Shown here one piece after another: positions 45,005 through 52,831 of a stretch of 64,000 bases of DNA (positions are counted from its first letter, which is position 1; each line of letters begins with the position of its first letter). The stretch covers positions 62,001 to 126,000 of the forward strand of contig JBBIIK010000001.1 of the NCBI GenBank assembly GCA_037446555.1, read 5' to 3'. The position numbers and the translations under genes are program-made. Under the pieces are notes generated by a model. That model saw only the letters and a program-made list of their open reading frames with translations. It did not search any database and was not told the origin of the DNA. The DNA comes from JANWVO01 sp037446555. Lineage in GTDB: Bacteria > Acidobacteriota > Terriglobia > Bryobacterales > Bryobacteraceae.

Positions 45005-46345
45005 TTACACCTGCAACCGCTCGATGTAATTCGCAAAGGGCGTCAGGAAATCGAGGTAACCGGACCGGGAGATGCCGATGCCGAGTATGCATTTCTCCAT
45101 TCGTGGCCGCAGATTTACCGGCACGGGCCCGACACAGCCGTCGGTCAGGATGACTGCCCGCGAAATCCGGTTCGCGTCGATGTGCTTCGCAACACATTTG
45201 ATGTCTGTGCCGCCTGTGGTCCGGACGACGCCATTTCGCAGCTCTTTCAGGCTCGCATCGGACGTGACGGTCGAGAACAGATGCACTTTCGGATGCACCA
45301 TGCCCGCACAATCCAGAACTGCCCCGTAGAGGTCTTCCACTATGCCGGTCATGCTTCCGCTCACGTCCAGATAGACGTGGACGCGCTCAAGCGTCTCCCG
45401 TGCCCGGCCTGAAAGCTGAAATTCATAGAGGACTTGCGGCACGCCCAGGGCGCGCAATACGGCGGATCTTCGCGAGTGCGACGGGATGGGAGAAAACCCG
45501 GCAACTTTCGCCCTGGTCAAGCCAGTCGCAACCGAATCGCCTCCCAGGCGGGCGACTCTGCGGATCAGCTTTGCGAGAATTCTTCGATTGGGATTCCGGT
45601 GCCTCGGATGGATTCTCTCGTCGCTGAGAACCTCCCCCCAGCCTCGCCCGCCCACAATCGCGTCTTTGTCGTGCCAATGCGCCACCATGGGCGCGATTGT
45701 CTCGAACGCGGCGTCATAGCCGGACGGACTGGACTCGCCATGGCTGCCGAGCAAGACCGGAGGCGAAACGGGCTCCGACTTTCCGGAAGCGCAGGACTGA
45801 AGAGGCCGCAGGAACGCCTTGTAGAGTTCCTCGTAATAGGCGCCCTTGGGTGAATAGAGGGAATTGTATGCCGCCAGAGCGGCTTTTCGCCCCGGCTCGA
45901 GAAGCGCTGGCGGGGCCGCGCCCTTTGCCTTCGGGGTCCAGCCCTCGGGAGGACGGAGCAGACATTCCGGAAATTCCTCCGTGGAGTACAGGTCCGTGAA
46001 CAGGGCGAGACAGGATGGATCGGGGAACATGCGGCACAGCGTTGCGTTGATCACGGCGTCGAAGATGATGTTGTCGAACCACGACGGGGTTCGCGGAAGG
46101 GCGGTGTGGCCCAGCAGGACGTGGTGCAGCTCGTGCATGACGAGCATGAGGAGTTTCTCCGGCGTCTCCGCGTGTTCGGCCACGAACTCCGGGTTGATGC
46201 GCAGCCGCGGATTGAGGCAGCATTCGATGGCTGCCGATTCCACGCTCGTCGATTTCTCGACTTCCACGATCCGCAGGAGTTCCGCCAGCCCGTACTGGCC
46301 GGCCGGGAAAGCCTCGATGATTCTCTCCAGGAGCGTTCCAGTCAT
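45005..46345 (-). CDS. VWA-domain protein with HExxH zinc metallopeptidase motif
   Basis: The 446-residue protein has an N-terminal putative metallopeptidase part with HELHHVLLGH at 71-80 (histidines 71, 75 and 80 as likely zinc ligands, glutamate 72 as catalyst) and a C-terminal von Willebrand A domain with the MIDAS motif DVSGS at 327-331, TGGTD near 378-381 and TDG at 401-403. This combination corresponds to the VWA-like/DUF2201 metallopeptidase arrangement that commonly works with MoxR AAA+ ATPases. It should be a soluble protein that binds a metal and a partner. The ATG at 46345 overlaps the previous stop as ATGA. The protein is separated from the MetK-like gene by 146 bases. Confidence 0.85.
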   Translation of the reverse strand: MTGTLLERIIEAFPAGQYGLAELLRIVEVEKSTSVESAAIECCLNPRLRINPEFVAEHAETPEKLLMLVMHELHHVLLGHTALPRTPSWFDNIIFDAVINATLCRMFPDPSCLALFTDLYSTEEFPECLLRPPEGWTPKAKGAAPPALLEPGRKAALAAYNSLYSPKGAYYEELYKAFLRPLQSCASGKSEPVSPPVLLGSHGESSPSGYDAAFETIAPMVAHWHDKDAIVGGRGWGEVLSDERIHPRHRNPNRRILAKLIRRVARLGGDSVATGLTRAKVAGFSPIPSHSRRSAVLRALGVPQVLYEFQLSGRARETLERVHVYLDVSGSMTGIVEDLYGAVLDCAGMVHPKVHLFSTVTSDASLKELRNGVVRTTGGTDIKCVAKHIDANRISRAVILTDGCVGPVPVNLRPRMEKCILGIGISRSGYLDFLTPFANYIERLQV

Positions 46346-46725
46346 TGCTTCGGCCTCCATCCATCCGGGATGAACATCCTGACGGTGCGCCCCGGCGTGA
46401 GATAGCCCAGATTCGGCAACTTCGAGGAGAGATACACGCGTTCGGACGACTTGGAAAGGATCGTGCACACCGTCAACAGGCAATTGCAGTCCTCGTCCGG
46501 CTGCCCCTCCGGAAGAATCAGGGCCGACGGAGGGTAGGGGAGGGACTTGGCGTGTTCATTGATTCGCCTTTTCAGCTCCCGTTCCGCAAGCCCTTCCTGG
46601 CCGCTCCACTCTTTTCCGTCCAACCGGGCCAGAATGGACGCTGCCGTGGTCAGTTCCTTCGTGAGCATGAAACGCACGATTCTCCCGGGCGCGGGACCGC
46701 ACTTCTCCAAAATCTGGACGGGCAT
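46342..46725 (-). CDS. Small unknown protein of the MoxR-VWA cassette (possibly phase-variable)
   Basis: Starting at the ATG at 46725 it has 127 residues, with no signal peptide and a mixed alpha/beta pattern (LTKELTTAASILARLDGKEW, NCLLTVCTILS, LTPGRTVRMFIPDG). I do not recognise it. The more natural start would be the ATG at 46760, which overlaps the stop of the ATPase gene as ATGA, but between the two start codons lies an 11-G run that puts that start out of frame (it would stop at 46650). With 12 or 9 G, the protein would read through as an N-terminal extension MSWLNNSGGGGP. The small protein sits between ATPase and VWA gene and may be a regulator or adaptor. Confidence 0.65.
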   Translation of the reverse strand: MPVQILEKCGPAPGRIVRFMLTKELTTAASILARLDGKEWSGQEGLAERELKRRINEHAKSLPYPPSALILPEGQPDEDCNCLLTVCTILSKSSERVYLSSKLPNLGYLTPGRTVRMFIPDGWRPKQ

Positions 46726-46728
46726 CGG

Positions 46729-46739
46729 CCCCCCCCCCC
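46729..46739. repeat. Homopolymer tract of 11 G (leftward strand) at a coupled start
   Basis: An uninterrupted run of eleven C on the given strand, that is eleven G in the sense of the cassette, lies four bases before the ATG at 46725 and 19 bases after the ATG at 46760. Runs of this length are prone to slippage and can switch the reading frame of the gene. The same run could also serve as an over-long ribosome-binding region for the internal ATG. An assembly error of one base is an alternative explanation. Confidence 0.85.
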
Positions 46740-46756
46740 GGAATTGTTCAGCCAGC

Positions 46757-48262
46757 TCATGATTCGACTCCCGAGAGTTGCTTGCGCGCTGTCAAGAAGG
46801 ATTGGCACGCCAGATCCACCTGGTCCGGGCCGATCAAGGCGCCCCGCTTGAACAGTGCGAGAAGAACATTGCGGATCAACGGGCCTCCCCCGGTTTCCGA
46901 GGTGCGCCTGCCGAGGACGGCGACAACCCTTTTCCACGCCTCGTACTTTGCCATTCTCGGGTTGATCATCTCTTTTACGGTCTGTGGGGCGGCTACTTCT
47001 GCGTAGACCCCCGCGCACGGCTCAGCCACCGCAGCCAGCAGTCTTCCGGCGTGGCCGTGTTCAAAGAGCCAGGCCGCAAGCGCGTGCCGCGCCCCTTCCG
47101 GCGCCTGCGTCATGCAGTCGGAGATGACCGCCGAGAAATCGGGCGTGGAGAGGTCGGTCAGAGAGACGGCGAGCCTGGCTCTCCGGATGGGATCGCGCTC
47201 CATGACCAGCGCCTGGGCGGGAGTGCGGTCGGGATTGCCCACGGACTTCCAGGCCTCCCGGTGCGCCGTTGCAAGCGTGATGCGAGGAATTTCCTCGCCA
47301 GTCACGGCCAGATGGGGCAGCGAATTGACAAGCGCCAGCTCCGCCGACTGGCCGAGGTCCGGGTCCGTCGAGCAGCTGACCCGGAAAGCATGAACGGCGC
47401 AGATGTTCCTCACGAGCATCGCCGCCCGTCTTCCGCTGAGAGTGATCTTGCCTTCGGCCAGGAGAGCGGCCAGCATTCGCACGTATCGCGCCACCTGCTC
47501 AAGCAGCGCGGTGCGCAGCATCTCGTAAAGCGTGGTGGCCGAATGGACGAGGCCCTGCAATTCCGCTGCCGCGTGAGCGTCAGGCTCCGCTTGCGCCGCG
47601 CGTAGCAGATTCTCCTGATCTTCCGCCGTCATTTCGCTCCAGTCCGGGACGCGGACAATGTAGGCGAAGCGGTCTGCCAGGGCGAGGTCGAGCGGCTCGC
47701 TGCCGATGTAGCCCTCAGTATCCGAGTCCGCGGCGGGCGGGTTCATGGCGGACCAGCGATAGATGAGCTTGTCGAGTTCGATGCCTTGCACGCGCCGCTC
47801 ATGGATCAGGCTGAACAGCTTGTTCTGCATCTCCGGCCGGCAGCGCGAGATTTCATCGAAGAAGACAGACTGCGCGCCCCAGATCGAGGCGGGCGTCTGG
47901 ACAAACCGCAGCGTGCCGTTCGGGTCCGGCAATGGATAGCCCACCAGATCGTCGAAACTCAGCAGGCTGGCATTGTAGTGGCGGTGCTCGAGGCCGAGGG
48001 CCTGCGCGAGGCGGTTCAGCAGAAGCGACTTCCCCGTGCCATGGTTGCCGACCAGCAGCAGAGGCTCGCGCTGAACCAGCGCCGCCAGAATCACGGGCTC
48101 AATCCGGTCCAGCCCGACCAGCCCCAGCTTGCGGAGGATCGACCTGCCAGGCGGCACCGGGGGCTCGGAGCGTTCCAGCGTCTCCTGAACCTGCGGATCA
48201 CTGCCGGCGGAAGCCGCCTTGTTACCCTTGCGTGTGACAGCCGTAGAGACAGCGCTTGCCAT
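46757..48262 (-). CDS. MoxR-type AAA+ ATPase
   Basis: The 501-residue protein has Walker A GNHGTGKS at 72-79, Walker B VFFDEIS at 133-139, the sensor region WSAMNPP near 170 and ALADRFAY, which is typical for MoxR/RavA-like AAA+ ATPases. The C-terminal 200 residues are a helical extension that I do not recognise. MoxR proteins act as chaperones that load metals or remodel VWA-protein partners. The ATG at 48262 is chosen because AGGAAGG lies five bases upstream; an upstream in-frame start exists but lacks a site. The gene opens the cassette, and its stop is overlapped by the coupled start at 46760. Confidence 0.86.
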   Translation of the reverse strand: MASAVSTAVTRKGNKAASAGSDPQVQETLERSEPPVPPGRSILRKLGLVGLDRIEPVILAALVQREPLLLVGNHGTGKSLLLNRLAQALGLEHRHYNASLLSFDDLVGYPLPDPNGTLRFVQTPASIWGAQSVFFDEISRCRPEMQNKLFSLIHERRVQGIELDKLIYRWSAMNPPAADSDTEGYIGSEPLDLALADRFAYIVRVPDWSEMTAEDQENLLRAAQAEPDAHAAAELQGLVHSATTLYEMLRTALLEQVARYVRMLAALLAEGKITLSGRRAAMLVRNICAVHAFRVSCSTDPDLGQSAELALVNSLPHLAVTGEEIPRITLATAHREAWKSVGNPDRTPAQALVMERDPIRRARLAVSLTDLSTPDFSAVISDCMTQAPEGARHALAAWLFEHGHAGRLLAAVAEPCAGVYAEVAAPQTVKEMINPRMAKYEAWKRVVAVLGRRTSETGGGPLIRNVLLALFKRGALIGPDQVDLACQSFLTARKQLSGVES

Positions 48263-48446
48263 TGCATCCTTCCTGCGCGAAGGAGGCTTCCGCCAAGCGC
48301 CAGGGCAATCTGGAAGGGATCGAGCCGTTCTGTTGCGGTCGCCACATCGTTCCCGTTGCTGGGCTGACTTTGGCACCTTGGCGGCTCAGCCAGGTTGCCG
48401 GGCGGTCATCGGGTCAGTTCCCTCGCGCCACTCTCGATGTTGTCCT

Positions 48447-48459
48447 GAGCGTTACGCTC
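48447..48459. promoter_or_regulatory. Inverted repeat upstream of the MoxR-VWA cassette
   Basis: GAGCGT and ACGCTC, separated by a single T, form a 13-base near-palindrome in the 288-base space before the ATPase gene, about 185 bases from the ATPase start. It is the only clear symmetric site there and is a candidate operator for the leftward cassette. No good promoter boxes were recognised around it. Confidence 0.3.
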
Positions 48460-48550
48460 TGAATGGTGAAACGCTGCAGGCGGCCGGCAGGTTTCGAAAA
48501 TTTCCGGGTTGCGGCTCGTGCCCGTGAAGCCGCCGGGGGGCGTAGGCAGC

Positions 48551-49501
48551 TCAGCCGCCTGCTTTGCTTTTCATCCACTCCGCCATTCGCCGGATGCCTT
48601 CCTCGTAAGGCGTCTTGGCGATGCCTCCAAGAACGGCGCTCAAGCCTGAATCATCCAGCAGCACAGGCGTTTCCCCAAGGTACTGGAGTTCGACCAGCTC
48701 CCTCAGCAGGGGATTGAAAAGGCCACCGAGGCGCAGGACCATCTTCCCGGTGGCGATGACGCGGGGCTGCGCGCCGAACCCGCGGGCGGCGAGCTCCACC
48801 CAGCGGCGTCCGCTGATTTCGCCCGCCCCTGCGAGGTTCCTTCGCCGCCCGAAGCACGGATCTCGGTTCAGGAGTTCGGCGATCACGCGTGCCGCGTCAG
48901 GGCTGTAGACGAACTCATGCGGCGCGTCCGGGTCGCCGAGCCAGCGGACCGGCTTGCCCGCCATGAGGGACTCCATCATCATGTGCGCCAGGCTGTTGGA
49001 AGCGTAAGGCCCGTATAAATCGGGCAGGTGCAGGACGAGCGTCTCGAACGCTCCCGGACGGTGCGCCTCAATGGCGGCGTCTTCCTGCTCGCGGCGGAAT
49101 CTGCCTTTCCGCGATTCTGGCTGGCGGGGATGACTCTCGTTGACTCGCGCCGTCTGCGGCCGGCCGTAGGAGTAGACGCTCGAGATCACGGCCATTCGCC
49201 GGACACCAGCCTTGCGCGCCGCCTCGATTGTTTTCCGCATCAGCACGGGGTGGAAAGCGAACTGCGGGTTCGGCAGACCCACGCAGTACACGGCGCGCAC
49301 AACGCCTTGCATTGCGCGGGCAGCCTGATCGGAGTCTTGCAGATCCGCAGCGCGGATCTCTGCCCGGCGCGCGAAGAAGGATTCGAGCTTCTCGCTGTCT
49401 CTTCCGATCACCACCGGGCGCGCACCGCGCCGTTCCAGTTCATCTGCAAGAGCCCTGCCGACGGCGCCGGCAGCGCCAATGATAGCGATACGGACTTCCA
49501 T
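48551..49501 (-). CDS. NAD-dependent epimerase/dehydratase family protein
   Basis: The 316-residue extended short-chain dehydrogenase begins with IAIIGAAGAVGRALADEL, a GxxGxxG NAD-binding motif. VISSVYSYG near residue 110 stands in place of the catalytic Ser-Val-x-Val-Tyr pattern; the following YxxxK lysine is not in the usual position (RFRREQEDAA appears there), so the active site may be altered. The substrate is unknown. It is the last gene of a leftward group of four that includes two more dehydrogenase-type genes and a photolyase. Confidence 0.8.
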   Translation of the reverse strand: MEVRIAIIGAAGAVGRALADELERRGARPVVIGRDSEKLESFFARRAEIRAADLQDSDQAARAMQGVVRAVYCVGLPNPQFAFHPVLMRKTIEAARKAGVRRMAVISSVYSYGRPQTARVNESHPRQPESRKGRFRREQEDAAIEAHRPGAFETLVLHLPDLYGPYASNSLAHMMMESLMAGKPVRWLGDPDAPHEFVYSPDAARVIAELLNRDPCFGRRRNLAGAGEISGRRWVELAARGFGAQPRVIATGKMVLRLGGLFNPLLRELVELQYLGETPVLLDDSGLSAVLGGIAKTPYEEGIRRMAEWMKSKAGG

Positions 49502-49537
49502 TGGGGACTTGCCTCATTGATGCGCGGACTGCAGAGA

Positions 49538-50410
49538 TCAGTCGCTGGCCCGGCTCCAATTCCGCCTCAGAAAATCCTCGACGCGCTGCGGCGCGCTCCC
49601 GGTCAGCCTCTCGACGCCGCGCGTAACCAGATCCATCAGCCCCTCCCCGATCGCACGGTCAAAACCCACCCAGAGTTCGGCCAGCATCGGATCCATTCCA
49701 CCCGCAATCAGCTCGTTCTTCCACGCCGCGGCGTCGACCGGTTCGTAAACAACGTCGCGCCCGCTCAACTCGCTGGCGATCCTCGCCAGGGCATCGAACC
49801 CGAGCGCTTCGGGACCAGAGATCTCATACGAGCACCGCGTTTCTCCCCGTAGCAGCGCCCCGGCGGCGGCTCTGGCGCAATCGTCCCGGGTCACATACGC
49901 AGCGCGCCCATCGCCCGCCGCCGCCTTCAGCCTCCCGGTTTGCGCCGCAGCGGGCAGACTGAACAGCAGGCTTTCCGCGTAAATATTGTTGCGGAGGATC
50001 GTGTATTCCACACCGATTTCCCGCAAGAGATTTTCCGTATCAAGGTGGTCTTTGGCCAGCGGAACGGGCGAGGAAGGATAAGGGAAAGTCAGAGATGTGT
50101 AAACAATATGCTCGACGCCGGCTTCCACGGCGGCGCGGATGGCGCGCTCGTGCTGTTCGAACCGCTTGCCCCAGCCCTCCAGCGTGTTTGTACTGACCAA
50201 AAGCATCTTCTTCGCGCCCCGCAAGGCGGGAACGATGTCTGCCACTTGCTGGCTGAAGTCCGCCTGCCGCACATCCACGCGCCGCGCGGACAATTCGGCT
50301 GCGCTCCCGGGGTTTCGAGTGGTTGTCATCAGCGGGCCGGCGCCCTGATCGAGCAAGAGTTCCAGCACTCGCCGCGAGAGCTTTCCGCTACCGCCGGTCA
50401 CTAGGATCAT
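49538..50410 (-). CDS. NmrA-like NAD(P)-binding protein
   Basis: The 290-residue protein starts with MILVTGGSGKLSRRVLELLLDQG, an NAD(P) Rossmann motif (GGSGKLS), and contains VEHIVYTSL and YTILRNNIYAESL, typical for NmrA/quinone-reductase-like atypical short-chain dehydrogenases. The start at 50410 gives the standard N-terminus; an upstream in-frame extension has no features. The neighbouring dehydrogenase gene begins 70 bases further upstream. It may reduce a small quinone-like substrate or sense redox state; this is inferred from family only. Confidence 0.8.
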   Translation of the reverse strand: MILVTGGSGKLSRRVLELLLDQGAGPLMTTTRNPGSAAELSARRVDVRQADFSQQVADIVPALRGAKKMLLVSTNTLEGWGKRFEQHERAIRAAVEAGVEHIVYTSLTFPYPSSPVPLAKDHLDTENLLREIGVEYTILRNNIYAESLLFSLPAAAQTGRLKAAAGDGRAAYVTRDDCARAAAGALLRGETRCSYEISGPEALGFDALARIASELSGRDVVYEPVDAAAWKNELIAGGMDPMLAELWVGFDRAIGEGLMDLVTRGVERLTGSAPQRVEDFLRRNWSRASD

Positions 50411-50480
50411 CCCGATACGCCGTCCTTCCCAAAAACCATCTTTCCACGATTCCGGCGCGGGCCGCAGGATGGCTGTGCCT

Positions 50481-51221
50481 TCAGCGCGGGCGCACGCTGG
50501 AAAGACCTCCATCGACGCCGATCACCTGGCCTGTCACCCAAGCGTTTTCGGGATCGAGAAGCCACGCCATGGCCGAAGCGATATCATCGGGGCGGCCGAT
50601 TCTGCCCAGAGCGTGCATGGATTCGCTCGCCTTGCGGGATGCCTCATTCCCGGTGATCCGCGCGGTGAGCGGCGTTTCGGTCAAGCCCGGGGCCACGCAA
50701 TTCACGCGGATGCCTCGCGGGGCGTAGCTCGCGGCAGCAGCCAGCGCCAGCCCCTCGATGCCTGCCTTCGCGGCCGAGATGGCTTCATGGTTGGCGAGTC
50801 CCACGCGGGCAGCGGCGCTCGAGACGAGCACGATGGAGCCACCCGTTTGCGTCATGACCTTCGCCGCCGCACGCACCGTCCCGAATGCTGCGTCGAGGTT
50901 CGCCGCCAGCGTGGCGCGATATTCCACTTCCGTTGTCAGGTGCGCAGGCTTCAACAGGATAGATCCGGAACAAAGCGCCACGCCATCCAGCTTTCCGTAG
51001 CGCGCCACAGCCTGTTGCACAGCGCGCTCTACGCTGGCGAAGTCAGCAGCATCAAACTCGATACCGGCCTCGCCCAGTTCCGCGGCAATCGCGGAGAGCT
51101 TCTCCTGGTTCCTGCCGGCGGGAATGACGGCGCCTCCCGCTGCGCGAATGCGGACAGCCAGTGCGGAGCCGATCCCGCTTGTTGCTGCCAGAATCAGGGT
51201 CACCGTGCCTGGAAATCCCAT
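50481..51221 (-). CDS. Short-chain dehydrogenase lacking the catalytic tyrosine
   Basis: The 246-residue protein has the SDR layout: TLILAATSGIGSALA (NAD-binding motif in which the usual GxxxGIG has become AATSGIG), SIVLVSSAAARVG with the catalytic serine, and PEN-AWVTGQVIGVDGG at the end. The YxxxK pair is changed: the sequence reads NHEAISAAKAGIEG, so the lysine is present but isoleucine stands where the tyrosine should be. It may be non-catalytic or use another residue. Its ATG lies two bases after the photolyase stop, so the two are co-transcribed. Confidence 0.82.
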   Translation of the reverse strand: MGFPGTVTLILAATSGIGSALAVRIRAAGGAVIPAGRNQEKLSAIAAELGEAGIEFDAADFASVERAVQQAVARYGKLDGVALCSGSILLKPAHLTTEVEYRATLAANLDAAFGTVRAAAKVMTQTGGSIVLVSSAAARVGLANHEAISAAKAGIEGLALAAAASYAPRGIRVNCVAPGLTETPLTARITGNEASRKASESMHALGRIGRPDDIASAMAWLLDPENAWVTGQVIGVDGGLSSVRPR

Positions 51222-51223
51222 GC

Positions 51224-52759
51224 CTAACAGACCTCCCGAAGAATCTGTGCCGCCTTGTCTCTGATGGTTTTCTTTTCCGCCCCGTCGAGCCGAACCAGGT
51301 TTCGGAGCTGCATTTCCATCCGCGGCACGCGCTGCAAGCGGCGTTCATGGCGCATGAAGAAATCCCAGTACAGCACGGTAAAGGGGCATGCCCGGTCGCC
51401 CGTCCTTTGAGCGGGATCGTACCGGCATCCCTGGCAGTAATTGCTCATTCGAGCAATGTACTTGCCGGTCGCGGCATAAGGCTTGGAGGCCATGCGTCCG
51501 CCATCGGCGAACTGGCTCATGCCTAGGACATTCGGCATCTCCACCCATTCCACGGCGTCGACGTAGATGGCGAGATACCACTCGTGCACCTGCCGGGGCG
51601 CAACGCCGGCGAGGAGCGCGAAGAGGCCGGTGACCATCAGCCTTTGAATGTGGTGCGCATAGCCTGTCCGGAGGGTCTGCCCCACCACTTCCCGCAGGCA
51701 ATTCAATTCCGTCTCGCCCGTCCAGTAGAGGCGGGGCAGCGGAGCCTGCGCGTCCAGTTCGTTCCACTCCAGGTAATCGGGCATCCACAGCCAGTAAACG
51801 CCCCGGACGTACTCGCGCCAGCCGAGGATCTGCCGGATAAACCCTTCCACGGCTGCCAGCGGCGCGCGCCCTTCCCGCCATGCCTTCTCCGCAGCCGCAA
51901 CGACATCGCGCGGGTCGAGCAGCTTCAAGTTCATGGCAGCCGAGAGCCGGGAATGATACAGCACCGGTTCGCCGGTCCACATCGCGTCCTGGAAGCGGCC
52001 GAAATGCGCGAGCCGGTACGTGACAAAATCGTCCAGCGCCGTCTGCGCCTGCTCTGGTGTGACGGCCCAGTCGAACGATGACAGCGAGCCGGGGTTGTCC
52101 GGAAACGTCGCTTCTACGAGCCGCAGAATCTCTGAAGTGGCTGAATCCGGCGGGAACGCTGCCGGCGGGGGAAGAAGTCCCGGACCGTGCCTTGGGAAGG
52201 ATTCCCGATTTTCCGTGTCAAAGTTCCAACGCCCTCCCGCGGGTTCGCTACCGTCCACCAGAATGCCGTGCTTCCGCCGCAATTCGCGGTAGAAGAACTC
52301 CATGCGGAGCTGCTTGCGCCCGCTGGCGTGCTCTCGGAATCGCTGACGGCTGCAAAAGAAATGCGGATCCGGCAGCCATTCGAGTTCCACTGCTTCCTCC
52401 CGGCACACGCGCCCGATGGCACGCTCGACTCTCCACTCTCCGGCTTCGAGCGCGAGCACGCGGCGGGGGCGCCACCGGCGAATGGCGGCACGCAGTTCGC
52501 CCGCCAGGGAGCCACTGTTGGCGGGATCGTCCAGACGGCGGTAGTCGAGCCGCCAGCCCTGCTCTTTCAGCCACGCGGCATGATGCCGCATGGCAGTCAA
52601 GAACAGCGCCGTGCGGGCCTTGTGCGACCGCACATGAGTGGACTCTTCCGCCACTTCGGCCATCCACAGCAGATCTTCGGTGCGGCTGGCGCGCTCGAGA
52701 ACGGGTGATTGCCGGCTGAGCTGGTCGCCCAGAATGACACACAGATCCCTGACCTGCAC
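51224..52759 (-). CDS. Cryptochrome/photolyase family protein with Fe-S cluster (FeS-BCP type)
   Basis: The 511-residue flavoprotein belongs to the group of bacterial (6-4) photolyases/cryptochromes with an iron-sulfur cluster. The N-terminal antenna domain begins VRDLCVILGDQLSRQ, the FAD-binding half contains GWREYVRGVYWLWMPDY, MGMSQFADGGRM-like LGMSQFADGGRM and GKYIARMSNYCQGCRYD, and cysteines in NYCQGC, RACPF and ELNCLRE are the probable cluster ligands. It should repair UV lesions in light. The GTG at 52759 is the best start, but no ribosome site is obvious. It is divergent from the serine hydrolase, with 72 bases between. Confidence 0.85.
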   Translation of the reverse strand: MQVRDLCVILGDQLSRQSPVLERASRTEDLLWMAEVAEESTHVRSHKARTALFLTAMRHHAAWLKEQGWRLDYRRLDDPANSGSLAGELRAAIRRWRPRRVLALEAGEWRVERAIGRVCREEAVELEWLPDPHFFCSRQRFREHASGRKQLRMEFFYRELRRKHGILVDGSEPAGGRWNFDTENRESFPRHGPGLLPPPAAFPPDSATSEILRLVEATFPDNPGSLSSFDWAVTPEQAQTALDDFVTYRLAHFGRFQDAMWTGEPVLYHSRLSAAMNLKLLDPRDVVAAAEKAWREGRAPLAAVEGFIRQILGWREYVRGVYWLWMPDYLEWNELDAQAPLPRLYWTGETELNCLREVVGQTLRTGYAHHIQRLMVTGLFALLAGVAPRQVHEWYLAIYVDAVEWVEMPNVLGMSQFADGGRMASKPYAATGKYIARMSNYCQGCRYDPAQRTGDRACPFTVLYWDFFMRHERRLQRVPRMEMQLRNLVRLDGAEKKTIRDKAAQILREVC

Positions 52760-52831
52760 CGTAGGAACGGATGCCGCAGCAGAACGCGCCGCTGCAGGAA
52801 AACCGTGCCGCGGTCGGCTACGATCGAAGAC

